A stretch of 16,215 nucleotides of DNA from JBFJVZ01 sp041623895 (GTDB lineage: Bacteria > Planctomycetota > Planctomycetia > Pirellulales > Pirellulaceae). Position numbers and translations under genes: made by a program. Every line of letters begins with the position of its first letter. Position 1 is the stretch's first letter. This document shows, piece after piece, positions 1 to 6,329 of the stretch. The DNA is taken from contig JBFJVZ010000141.1 in NCBI GenBank assembly GCA_041623895.1, positions 1 through 16,215 of the forward strand, read 5' to 3'. The notes below the pieces were generated by a model. That model made no database searches and had not been told where the DNA came from. It worked only from the letters and a program-made list of their open reading frames with translations.

Positions 1-3
1 CAA

Positions 4-23
4 CCGAAGTCTGGCGACTCCGG
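4..23. repeat. Short imperfect palindrome at the window edge
   Basis: An 8-base arm (CCGAAGTC, 4-11) and its near-complement (GACTCCGG, 16-23) flank the tetraloop TGGC, with one mismatch. No gene covers it. It is probably an intergenic repeat cut by the window edge. Its wider extent cannot be judged, and it has no T-run, so I do not call it a terminator. Confidence 0.35.
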
Positions 24-65
24 CTACGAAGAACAGCCTGCGTAACGCGAACAAGAAACGCTTAA

Positions 66-86
66 CGGCGGGAGCCTCGCCCTCCC
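66..86. repeat. Single arm of the GC-rich palindromic repeat family
   Basis: The block CGGGAGCCTCGCCCTCCC (69-86), with CGG before it, is identical to the right arm of the hairpin at 11693-11772 and nearly identical to that of the hairpin at 11533-11603. No matching left arm is obvious upstream; GGCGACTCC at 13-21 is at best a degenerate remnant. The rest of 1-245 shows no gene and no other clear structure. It lies downstream of rlmN, which is transcribed toward it. Confidence 0.6.
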
Positions 87-245
87 ATGAAACTCATGTT
101 GTCATGGACGCAACCAACGCATGTTCGCGATTGGCCTGTGCACAAATCGAAGAGAGAGGATTCCGCGGAAAGGCACCGCCGCTGGTGCAAATCATCCTGC
201 AAGGGTGCAAGAAGACAAGAACATCATGCGCTTAGCGAATGACGA

Positions 246-1415
246 TTACTTGCGATTCCGTCGCAGTTGACCACACGCCGCGTCAATCTCGCTTCCTTTT
301 CGTTGACGGAACCTGACGTTCACGCCGTGCGACTCGAGTACTTGGCGAAAGCGGGCGATCGATTGCTTGCCGGGCGTTGAGTATGGTAAACCGGACACGG
401 GGTTGTAAGGGATCACATTCAACAGCACGTTGCGGTTTTTAAGCAAAGCCGCCAGTTCTCTCGCGTTGTGTTCCGAGTCGTTGAGGCCGCCAAGCAAAAC
501 ATACTCGAAGGTCAGCCGTCGGCCGCTGGAGTGAAAATATCGATCAGCGGCGTCAAGTACGGCGTCGATTCCGATCTTCCGATTGACCGGCACCAACTTG
601 CCGCGCAGGTCATTATTCGGCGCGTGGAGACTGACGGCCAGATTGTAGGGAATACCACCGGCTGCCAGCCGATCAATTGCCGGCGGCAACCCGACCGTGC
701 TGATTGTGATCCGCCGCGGACTGATGCCAAGTCCTTCTGGGCTTCTGGCAATGTCTAGCGCACCGAGCACGTTGTTCAGGTTGGCCAGTGGTTCGCCCAT
801 TCCCATCATCACGATGTGACTTAAGCGTTCTGTTTCCGGTAATCTCGCCTGCAGCCGCAGCATCTGTTCCAGGATTTCACCGCGCGTCAGATTGCGATCA
901 ACCCCATCCAGTCCGCTGGCGCAGAACACGCAGCCCATCGCACAGCCAACTTGACTGCTGACGCAAATGCTCCTTCGTGTGCCGTCACGCAGCAACACAC
1001 ATTCGACTTCACCACCGTCGGGCAAGCGAACGAGTAACTTATCCGTGCCATCGGTAGAGGAAACCGCCTTGACTTCGCTGGCCACGAAGACCGAAAAAGA
1101 CTGCTCCAGCAGGTCGCGTAATTTCTGCGGCAGATCGGTCATTTGCTGGAAGTCGGACACTCGACGCTGAAACACCCAGTGCCAGATTTGCTTGGCCCGA
1201 AAAGCGGGCTGATCGTGTGATTCCAGCCACTTGATGAAATCTTCCGAGCTGAGATCTAACAGGTGTCGTTTTCCATCACCCGTTTCCGAATCCACTGATT
1301 GTCTCGGCAAATCTTGCGAATCGATGGTAGTTAGGTTCACAATGACGCTCGACAACACACCCAAAATGACATAATTGGCTCGGGCCGGGTCCCGCCGGGC
1401 CGATTGATTCCCCAT
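246..1415 (-). CDS. rlmN: 23S rRNA (adenine(2503)-C(2))-methyltransferase RlmN
   Basis: This radical-SAM enzyme methylates C2 of A2503 in 23S rRNA; family members also act on tRNA A37. The 389-residue translation holds the complete catalytic set. The [4Fe-4S] cysteines are C158, C162 and C165, in GCAMGCVFCASG. C151 (CVSSQVGC) and C381 (IDAACGQL) match the two catalytic cysteines, Cys118 and Cys355 of the E. coli enzyme. The MMGMGEPLAN block is also present. Family similarity begins near residue 50 (HLLDLSSEDF), so the first ~50 residues are an unusual extension. No further Met occurs until M92, so a GTG start is possible, for example at 1340 (residue 26). The ATG at 1415 lies in the loop of a strong inverted repeat, and no clear ribosome-binding site precedes it. 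The gene is divergent from the M20 peptidase gene. Function is secure; the start is not. Confidence 0.95.
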   Translation of the reverse strand: MGNQSARRDPARANYVILGVLSSVIVNLTTIDSQDLPRQSVDSETGDGKRHLLDLSSEDFIKWLESHDQPAFRAKQIWHWVFQRRVSDFQQMTDLPQKLRDLLEQSFSVFVASEVKAVSSTDGTDKLLVRLPDGGEVECVLLRDGTRRSICVSSQVGCAMGCVFCASGLDGVDRNLTRGEILEQMLRLQARLPETERLSHIVMMGMGEPLANLNNVLGALDIARSPEGLGISPRRITISTVGLPPAIDRLAAGGIPYNLAVSLHAPNNDLRGKLVPVNRKIGIDAVLDAADRYFHSSGRRLTFEYVLLGGLNDSEHNARELAALLKNRNVLLNVIPYNPVSGLPYSTPGKQSIARFRQVLESHGVNVRFRQRKGSEIDAACGQLRRNRK

Positions 1416-1427
1416 TGCCCGGCGGGA
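1390..1427. repeat. Perfect 11-bp inverted repeat around the proposed rlmN start
   Basis: TCCCGCCGGGC (1390-1400) and GCCCGGCGGGA (1417-1427) are exact complements separated by 16 bases. The proposed rlmN ATG (1413-1415, minus strand) lies in the loop. In an rlmN transcript this would form a GC-rich hairpin. It could control translation or be an extragenic palindrome lying upstream of a later true start. No T-run follows on either strand, so a terminator is unlikely. Confidence 0.6.
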
Positions 1428-1463
1428 GCTGGGTTACTGGTTAAATGAAAGTGTACCGCGTCA

Positions 1464-2654
1464 ATGGTTAAATCCGAAGTGAACCAGCAGGCTGCCCTGG
1501 ATCGATTTCTGCAACTGACTGCCATACCAGGCAAAAGTGGTGACGAGGCAGCGGTGGCTCAGGCGATTGTTCAGTTGCTGATCGCAGCCGGTCTGGATAC
1601 GGCTAATCTGGCATTCGATGGTGCTGACTCACGTACGCGGATCGAGGGCAATTGCGGCAACCTGATCGTGACTTTGCCGGGCAGCGGCACAGGAGTTCGT
1701 ACGATGTTGTCTGCGCACATGGATACGGTACCGATTTGTGTTGGCAGCCAGCCGTTCGTGGAAAATGGGATCGTTCGCAGCAGTGTGGCAACCGGTTTGG
1801 GCGCCGATGACCGAAGCGGATGCACCGCGATCTTGACGGCGGCCATCGAACGTCTACAACGCGGCGATCAAAATTTTCCACCTGCCGTGATCGCGTTTTT
1901 TGTGCAAGAAGAAATTGGCATGGAGGGCGCCAGAAACTTGGACATCAGCAAGATCGGCGACGTTGACCGAGCCTTCAATTTTGACGGCGGCACGGTGGAG
2001 AAGATCACCACAGGAGCAACGGGTGGTGAGCGAATCAAGATTCGGTTAACCGGCGTTCCCGCGCACGCCGGTGTCGCTCCAGAAAAAGGTGTCAGCACGA
2101 TTGTGATCGCGAGTCGGGCGATCGCGGACCTTCATGCCCGTGACTGGCTTGGCAAAGTCGCAAAACCGGAGGGTGTCGGCACGGCCAACATTGGTGTGAT
2201 CGAAGGCGGCCAGGCGACCAACGTGGTGACGCCCGAAGTCAACATTCGCGCTGAAGCTCGCAGCCACGACGCAAAGATGCGAACCAGAATCGTGGCCGAG
2301 ATTCGTGCCGCTTTTGAAAAGGCTGCCGCGGAAGTCCGTAACGACGAAGGCGTCTGCGGCAAGCTGGAGTTTGAAACTCACGTCGACTACGAATCGTTCC
2401 GTATCGACGAGGATCATCCATCGATTCTGGCGGCACGTGATGCCGTGAAAGCGACTGGACGAGAGCCGTACACTCAGGTTGCCGATGGCGGCCTGGACGC
2501 CAATTGGTTGTATCGTCACGGCATCCAAGCAGTCACGATCGGTTGTGGCCAACGTGATATTCACACGGCGGACGAATGGCTGGAGATCAAAGATTTTTTC
2601 GACGCTTGTCAGATCGCCACGTCGCTAATCACCGATGGAGCAGAACATGCGTGA
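1464..2654 (+). CDS. M20-family metallopeptidase, PepT-like
   Basis: A probable cytoplasmic zinc-dependent aminopeptidase or tripeptidase of the M20 clan (396 aa). Metal-binding and catalytic motifs are in the expected order. H85 and D87 lie in SAHMDTVP, D115 or D116 in GLGADDRSG, the catalytic and bridging pair E149/E150 in FFVQEE, D174 in FNFDGG, and H367 in QRDIHTADEW. The central part (about 185-300), with VPAHAGVAPEKG, is the dimerisation domain. The length and the GADDRSG/GGLDANW motifs fit the PepT-like branch better than succinyl-diaminopimelate or acetylornithine deacylases, but substrate cannot be fixed from sequence. There is no signal peptide. The gene starts 48 bp from divergent rlmN, and its stop overlaps the downstream ferredoxin-like start by 8 bp, suggesting a two-gene operon. 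Confidence 0.88.
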   Translation: MVKSEVNQQAALDRFLQLTAIPGKSGDEAAVAQAIVQLLIAAGLDTANLAFDGADSRTRIEGNCGNLIVTLPGSGTGVRTMLSAHMDTVPICVGSQPFVENGIVRSSVATGLGADDRSGCTAILTAAIERLQRGDQNFPPAVIAFFVQEEIGMEGARNLDISKIGDVDRAFNFDGGTVEKITTGATGGERIKIRLTGVPAHAGVAPEKGVSTIVIASRAIADLHARDWLGKVAKPEGVGTANIGVIEGGQATNVVTPEVNIRAEARSHDAKMRTRIVAEIRAAFEKAAAEVRNDEGVCGKLEFETHVDYESFRIDEDHPSILAARDAVKATGREPYTQVADGGLDANWLYRHGIQAVTIGCGQRDIHTADEWLEIKDFFDACQIATSLITDGAEHA

Positions 2655-2901
2655 CGACGAAGAACTCTGTTTATGCTTTCACGTTACACGCCGCAAAGTC
2701 GTGCAATTCATTCGCGTCGAAAAACCTACCAAGCCAAGTCAGCTGTCTGAATGTTATGGTGCCGGAACGGGCTGTGGCTGGTGTCGCCCTTTTCTCAAAC
2801 GGCTGTTGGAAGAAGCCGACCCGGATGCGGCCGAATTGCCGGACTCGGATAGCTACGCGGTTCGACGCAAGCAATATCACCAAGAGAAAGGTATTAGCTG
2901 A
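2647..2901 (+). CDS. BFD-like [2Fe-2S]-binding protein
   Basis: A small protein (84 aa) resembling bacterioferritin-associated ferredoxin domains. Those bind a [2Fe-2S] cluster through a CxC pair and a later CxxC pair and deliver electrons to a partner. Here CLC (C8, C10) and CGWC (C43, C46) have nearly the spacing of Bfd, and there is an extra cysteine at C36. The helical segment between them (VVQFIRVEKPTKPSQL) is typical. The tail after residue 60 is acidic, then basic, with no recognised motif. I chose the ATG at 2647 because GGAG at 2637-2640 lies six bases upstream; an in-frame ATG at 2635 would add four residues. The start lies inside the peptidase gene, so translational coupling is likely. 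No bacterioferritin or nitrite reductase gene is nearby, so the partner is unknown. Confidence 0.82.
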   Translation: MRDDEELCLCFHVTRRKVVQFIRVEKPTKPSQLSECYGAGTGCGWCRPFLKRLLEEADPDAAELPDSDSYAVRRKQYHQEKGIS

Positions 2902-2924
2902 CTTTGGTGAAAACGCCATCGATG

Positions 2925-2950
2925 TTTGCCGGCTGATTTACATCGGCAAA
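2925..2950. repeat. 7-bp inverted repeat overlapping a promoter-like sequence
   Basis: TTTGCCG (2925-2931) and CGGCAAA (2944-2950) are perfect complements around a 12-base spacer. The symmetric site covers the -35-like hexamer of the adjacent promoter candidate, so it could be an operator. It could also be a weak hairpin ending the upstream peptidase/ferredoxin transcript, though no T-run follows. Confidence 0.35.
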
Positions 2951-2966
2951 GCCCGACGATTACAAT
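2937..2966 (+). promoter_or_regulatory. Candidate sigma70-type promoter for the beta-propeller gene
   Basis: TTTACA (2937-2942) and TACAAT (2961-2966) each match the housekeeping consensus at five of six positions, with an 18-base spacer. Transcription would begin near 2973, leaving about 45 untranslated bases before the ATG at 3017. This suggests that the gene has its own promoter despite following the peptidase operon. Planctomycete promoters are poorly characterised, so confidence is moderate. Confidence 0.45.
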
Positions 2967-3016
2967 ACTCGGGCATCCCACCTGCACATCCCACCTCAAT
3001 CTACCTTGATCGATTC

Positions 3017-4342
3017 ATGAGAATAGCGAGCCTTGCGATTCTGTCGTGTCTGTCTTTGATTGCTTGCCATGCTTATGCGGGCGACTGGACTCAGTTCCGC
3101 GGCCCCGCTGGCGACGGCATTGCCAACGGTCAATTGGTGCCAACGCAGTTCAGTGAATCAGAGAAGGTAACGTGGAAGACCGAGTTGCCGGGACGGGCCT
3201 GGTCATCACCCGTGATCTCCGACGGAGTTGTTTGGCTGACGACGGCGATTGAACGAATCCCGACGGACGAGGAAAAGGTCGCCTTGTTTGAAAAGTCGGG
3301 AATCGAGAAAAAGAAATACAGCCAGTTAGCGATCGCAAAATCGATTGAGTTGAAACTGATTGCGGTTGATTTTCAGTCGGGCTCGCTGCTGAAAACCATA
3401 GACTTGACGGAAGTCGAGCAACCCGATGCGATTCACACGGTCAATAGCTACGCGTCTCCGACACCAGTGATCGATGGACCAAATATCTATTGCCACTTCG
3501 GTACTTACGGCACCTTTTGCATCGATCGTGCTTCGGCCGAAGTCGTTTGGAAGCGTCGGCTCCCGCTGGCCCATTCCGTCGGTCCGGGAAGTTCGCCTTT
3601 CATTTACAAAGACATGTTGGTGCTGATTCAAGACGGCTTGGAAAGACAGTACGTGACCGCGCTGAACAAGCTGACGGGAACGAGGATTTGGGAAGTCGAC
3701 CGCCCGGAGATGGACGCCCCGGACGGCGACCACAAAAAAGCGTTCAGCACTCCCATTGCAATCACGGACAGTAAAGGCCGCGAGCAACTGATCTGTATGG
3801 CTTCGCAGTGGATCGTTGCCCACGATCCTTCGACCGGCAAAGAGATCTGGAAACTGTATCACGGCAAAGGATTCTCGGTCGTGCCGCGGCCGGTTTACGC
3901 CAACGATGTTGTCTACTTTTCAACCGGTTTTGGTAAGCCGCAATTATGGGCCGTTCGCGTCGATGGCGATGGCGACGTAACAGAGACGCACGTGCTGTGG
4001 AAAGTCACCAAGGGGATTCCCGCAAAACCGTCCCCGTTGATTCACGAGGGGCTGATTTACGTAATCGAAGACAACGGCGTTGCCAGTTGTCTTGATGCGA
4101 ATACGGGTGAGGAAATCTGGAAGAAACGCGTTGGTGGAAAATTCTCCGCGTCACCCCTGTTGGCGGGCGGTCACATCTATTTTGGATCGCACGACGGTAA
4201 AGTGACCGTGTTTAAACCTGGTAAGAGCGGTGAAGTGGTTGCCGACAATCAGTTGCAGGGTCAAATCATGGCCTCACCGGCAGCTGTCGACAACGCCCTG
4301 GTTGTGCGAACGGCAGAAGCACTTTATCGCATCGAGGATTGA
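3017..4342 (+). CDS. Exported PQQ-like (BamB-type) beta-propeller protein
   Basis: A 441-aa exported protein built of PQQ-like beta-propeller repeats. The open frame extends upstream to 2576, but that part overlaps the peptidase and ferredoxin genes. The ATG at 3017 starts a typical signal sequence (MRIASLAILSCLSLIACHAY). LIAC (C17) fits a lipobox and AYA-G fits signal peptidase I, so either a lipoprotein or a free periplasmic protein is possible. The mature N-terminus has GDWTQFRGPAGDG, a pattern common in planctomycete PQQ-like proteins. Repeats of the form TG-x-x-[IL]-W (TGTRIWEVD, TGKEIWKLY, TGEEIWKKR) followed by SxPLL...IYFGSHDGKV mark successive blades. No dehydrogenase catalytic motif was recognised, so a binding or scaffold role is more likely than an enzyme. 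It converges on the ExeA-like gene, with 12 bp between the stops. Confidence 0.85.
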   Translation: MRIASLAILSCLSLIACHAYAGDWTQFRGPAGDGIANGQLVPTQFSESEKVTWKTELPGRAWSSPVISDGVVWLTTAIERIPTDEEKVALFEKSGIEKKKYSQLAIAKSIELKLIAVDFQSGSLLKTIDLTEVEQPDAIHTVNSYASPTPVIDGPNIYCHFGTYGTFCIDRASAEVVWKRRLPLAHSVGPGSSPFIYKDMLVLIQDGLERQYVTALNKLTGTRIWEVDRPEMDAPDGDHKKAFSTPIAITDSKGREQLICMASQWIVAHDPSTGKEIWKLYHGKGFSVVPRPVYANDVVYFSTGFGKPQLWAVRVDGDGDVTETHVLWKVTKGIPAKPSPLIHEGLIYVIEDNGVASCLDANTGEEIWKKRVGGKFSASPLLAGGHIYFGSHDGKVTVFKPGKSGEVVADNQLQGQIMASPAAVDNALVVRTAEALYRIED

Positions 4343-4354
4343 TCGTGCAAAGAT

Positions 4355-5149
4355 TCAAGCTGCCCGTGGTGTTTGCCGAAATTGCGGCGTTGCCGCGGCG
4401 GCTAACAGGCTTTCTGACAACCGGCAGATCGTCTTGATTCTTCCGCCACTGAGCTGGTGTATTTCCTTGACGACGCGTTGTGAAAATGGATTGTCAATGC
4501 CACCGGCCAGACGCAAGGACTGGTCGATGAAGTCTGACGTTTCTTTTAGATTCAGCGGACCCAGCGGGATTCCGTTATGAGGCGCGCTGCCGATATGAGT
4601 CAAACCGTTTGATGCGAGGGCAGTGATCAAGGTCAGCGAAGGAAATTTTTGCGATATTCTATATGCGTTCAGTGCAGCGATGTTCGCGGACTGATCAATC
4701 AGCCATACGGTATAGATCGATCGCTGTTGCGATGCGTTTAGCGCAGCAGCCACTTCGCTTTCCGCGGTTCGCGAACGCTTGATGCCCAGCCCCGCGGCAA
4801 GCGCATCGATTGCTCGCGACGGTGGATTCAATGCGTCAGTCGTCAGTATGAATTCTGTCGCACAGTCCCCGTACCCGCGTGAATCGCTAAGATGCTTTAG
4901 CAATGTTGTCATGCCGCATCCGCCGGGGTTGATCAAAACTCCCAAACGAATTCCCTGGGTCACCCATCGTTGAACGGCCGCGATCGCGCGACGCTGGGCG
5001 GCGCCGGTAAAGAAGTGGCGGCCACCGGTATGAAACGGGGAGTGACGCAGCGACCAGTATCGCAAATAGTCGACCAAAGAATTCTTGTCCGTGATAGCAA
5101 AACAAACCGGGTTGGCTAACAATGATGATCGGCAGACCAGACCCCTCAC
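4355..5149 (-). CDS. ExeA/GspA-like AAA-type protein with degenerate nucleotide-binding motifs
   Basis: The layout matches ExeA/GspA-type ATPases (264 aa). An N-terminal YWSLRHSPF (31-39) precedes the P-loop region. The C-terminal LGPLNLKETSDFI and IHQLSGGRIKTICRL segments correspond to the family's 'L.pL...Et..yI' and 'lSgG.pr.in.l' signatures. The Walker A region reads INPGGCGMTTLL (73-84): methionine (M80) stands where the essential lysine belongs, and asparagine replaces the first glycine. Walker B is VWLIDQ (148-153), with Q153 in place of the usual glutamate. ATP hydrolysis is therefore doubtful; a pseudo-ATPase or decaying gene is possible. No membrane segment is evident and no secretion genes are nearby. 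The first ~25 residues are not family-like and end only 11 bp from the divergent rsmE start, so the true start may lie further in, for example TTG at 5077. Confidence 0.7.
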   Translation of the reverse strand: MRGLVCRSSLLANPVCFAITDKNSLVDYLRYWSLRHSPFHTGGRHFFTGAAQRRAIAAVQRWVTQGIRLGVLINPGGCGMTTLLKHLSDSRGYGDCATEFILTTDALNPPSRAIDALAAGLGIKRSRTAESEVAAALNASQQRSIYTVWLIDQSANIAALNAYRISQKFPSLTLITALASNGLTHIGSAPHNGIPLGPLNLKETSDFIDQSLRLAGGIDNPFSQRVVKEIHQLSGGRIKTICRLSESLLAAAATPQFRQTPRAA

Positions 5150-5160
5150 TTTGATGCTAG

Positions 5161-5862
5161 ATGACTCATCGCTACTATCATCCCGACCTACCCGCCGGCG
5201 GTGGTCGCGTGCAGTTCTCGGAGGCGGAGTTTCAGCATGCAGCGAAAGTGATGCGCGTGCAGGTTGGCGACGAAATTGAGTTGTTTGACGGCAGGGGACG
5301 CCAGGCGGCTGCGGTGATTCGCGAGGTCACCAGGCGGAGCCTTGATTGTGTTGCGGCCCCTCCCAAAGCGGTTGATCGCGAACCGGTGCGGCAGCTTGAT
5401 CTGGGAATTGCCCTGCCGAAGCCCGACCGAGCGAGGGAATTAGTCGAGCGATTAACTGAATTGGGTGTCAAATCGGTGACGCCCCTGATCACGTCACGAA
5501 CGCAACGGCCTCCGTCCGGCAGCCTGTTGGAGCGGCTGCGGCGCGGTTCGATTGAAGCGTGTAAACAATCGGGGCGGAACATGTTGCTTCAAATCAATGA
5601 CTCTGCGAGTGCCGGGGATTTTTTTCAATCGTGTGATCAGCAAGCTTCTTGCTGGGTGGCCGATCAGCGGGGGCTGTCAATTGCGGATGTGATTGATACC
5701 GCCAGCCAGCGGGTGATCGGCGCTGTCGGACCCGCGGGAGGTTGGACCACGGAGGAACTGAAGCAAGCGAGGGATTCGGGGTTCCAAGCCGTAGCATTCG
5801 GCAACCGAATCTTGCGAGTTGAAACGGCCTCCGTTTTCATGGCTGCCCGGCTGCTGGAATAA
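5161..5862 (+). CDS. rsmE: 16S rRNA (uracil(1498)-N(3))-methyltransferase RsmE
   Basis: This SPOUT-class enzyme methylates N3 of U1498 in 16S rRNA. At 233 aa it is near the normal family length. An N-terminal PUA-like part (residues 1-70, with HAAKVMRVQVGDEIELFDGRG) precedes the knotted methyltransferase domain. Diagnostic motifs are ELGVKSVTPLITSRT (100-114), EACKQSGR (132-139), GPAGGWTTEEL (190-200) and FGNRILRVETA (213-223). The third is usually GPEGG; alanine at 192 replaces the common glutamate. That could modestly affect cofactor binding but does not suggest inactivation. The last codons and stop form the first unit of a 22-bp tandem repeat. No Shine-Dalgarno site precedes the ATG. A start at 5161 leaves almost no room for a promoter unless the divergent ExeA-like gene starts further in. 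Confidence 0.93.
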   Translation: MTHRYYHPDLPAGGGRVQFSEAEFQHAAKVMRVQVGDEIELFDGRGRQAAAVIREVTRRSLDCVAAPPKAVDREPVRQLDLGIALPKPDRARELVERLTELGVKSVTPLITSRTQRPPSGSLLERLRRGSIEACKQSGRNMLLQINDSASAGDFFQSCDQQASCWVADQRGLSIADVIDTASQRVIGAVGPAGGWTTEELKQARDSGFQAVAFGNRILRVETASVFMAARLLE

Positions 5863-5916
5863 GGCGACCCGGTTGCTGGACTGAGGCGACCCGGTTGCTG
5901 GAAGCAGGCGACCCAG
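5841..5916. repeat. 22-bp tandem repeat beginning inside the rsmE 3' end
   Basis: Three consecutive 22-base units lie at 5841-5862, 5863-5884 and 5885-5906, followed by a partial fourth (GGCGACCCAG, 5907-5916). The second and third share GGCGACCCGGTTGCTGGA exactly and differ only in their last four bases. The first unit has a few substitutions and is the coding end of rsmE, including its TAA stop. The unit length is not a multiple of three, and the later copies are non-coding. No transcription-termination structure was seen in the rest of 5863-6029. Confidence 0.8.
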
Positions 5917-6035
5917 GGCACCCATTTGCGTATGGTCTTCGAGCGAATTGGCCTCTTGCTGCAATGATGATATGATCAACTGTGCGGCCGACACACGATT
6001 TGGTTTTGCATCCACCCAACTGAAAGAACGTGGCC

Positions 6036-6251
6036 ATGACATGCACTCATTTACGGCAACTGTTTGAACTCTGCGACGAGAACGAATTACGCTTCTCCAG
6101 CAGCGACCTGGTCCACATTGTTTGCAAGCAGTGTGAACGAGAGGAAGTCTGCCCATCTGTGCTTTTGGACGAATACGAATCGCAACATCCGGACGCGGAT
6201 GATGAAGAAGACACAAAGCAAAAGAGTGTCAGCAAAAAATCGGAAGGATAA
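6036..6251 (+). CDS. Small cysteine-containing protein of unknown function
   Basis: A 71-aa protein that I do not recognise as a named family. The cysteine and histidine pattern is C3, H5, C13, C30, C33, C39. The stretch HIVCKQCEREEVCPS contains a CxxC knuckle with a further cysteine five residues after it, which could bind a metal. The tail (about 47-71) is acidic, then Ser/Lys-rich, and probably disordered. No signal peptide or membrane segment is visible, so it is likely cytoplasmic. The start could also be the in-frame GTG at 6030. It follows rsmE by about 170 bp and converges on the sugar isomerase-like gene. The even spread of cysteines and the well-formed N-terminal helix pattern argue that it is a real gene. 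Confidence 0.6.
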   Translation: MTCTHLRQLFELCDENELRFSSSDLVHIVCKQCEREEVCPSVLLDEYESQHPDADDEEDTKQKSVSKKSEG

Positions 6252-6329
6252 GGGAATATCCGGTGGCGCGTCTTCAGCTCACGAAGAAAAGCCGCGTTGG
6301 TCCTAAGCACGTGATCGCAACCAGATCTT

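Noticed and set aside
2046..2564. 172-residue minus-strand open frame
   Set aside because: Antisense to the well-supported M20 peptidase; composition is that of a reverse-strand shadow.
2576..3016. N-terminal extension of the beta-propeller reading frame
   Set aside because: It overlaps the peptidase 3' end and the whole ferredoxin-like gene in another frame, has no family similarity, and would bury the clear signal peptide that starts at 3017.
3326..3862. 178-residue minus-strand open frame
   Set aside because: Antisense to the beta-propeller gene, with no independent support.
4343..4354. Terminator between the convergent beta-propeller and ExeA-like genes
   Set aside because: Only 12 bases separate the stops, and no hairpin with a T-run is visible.
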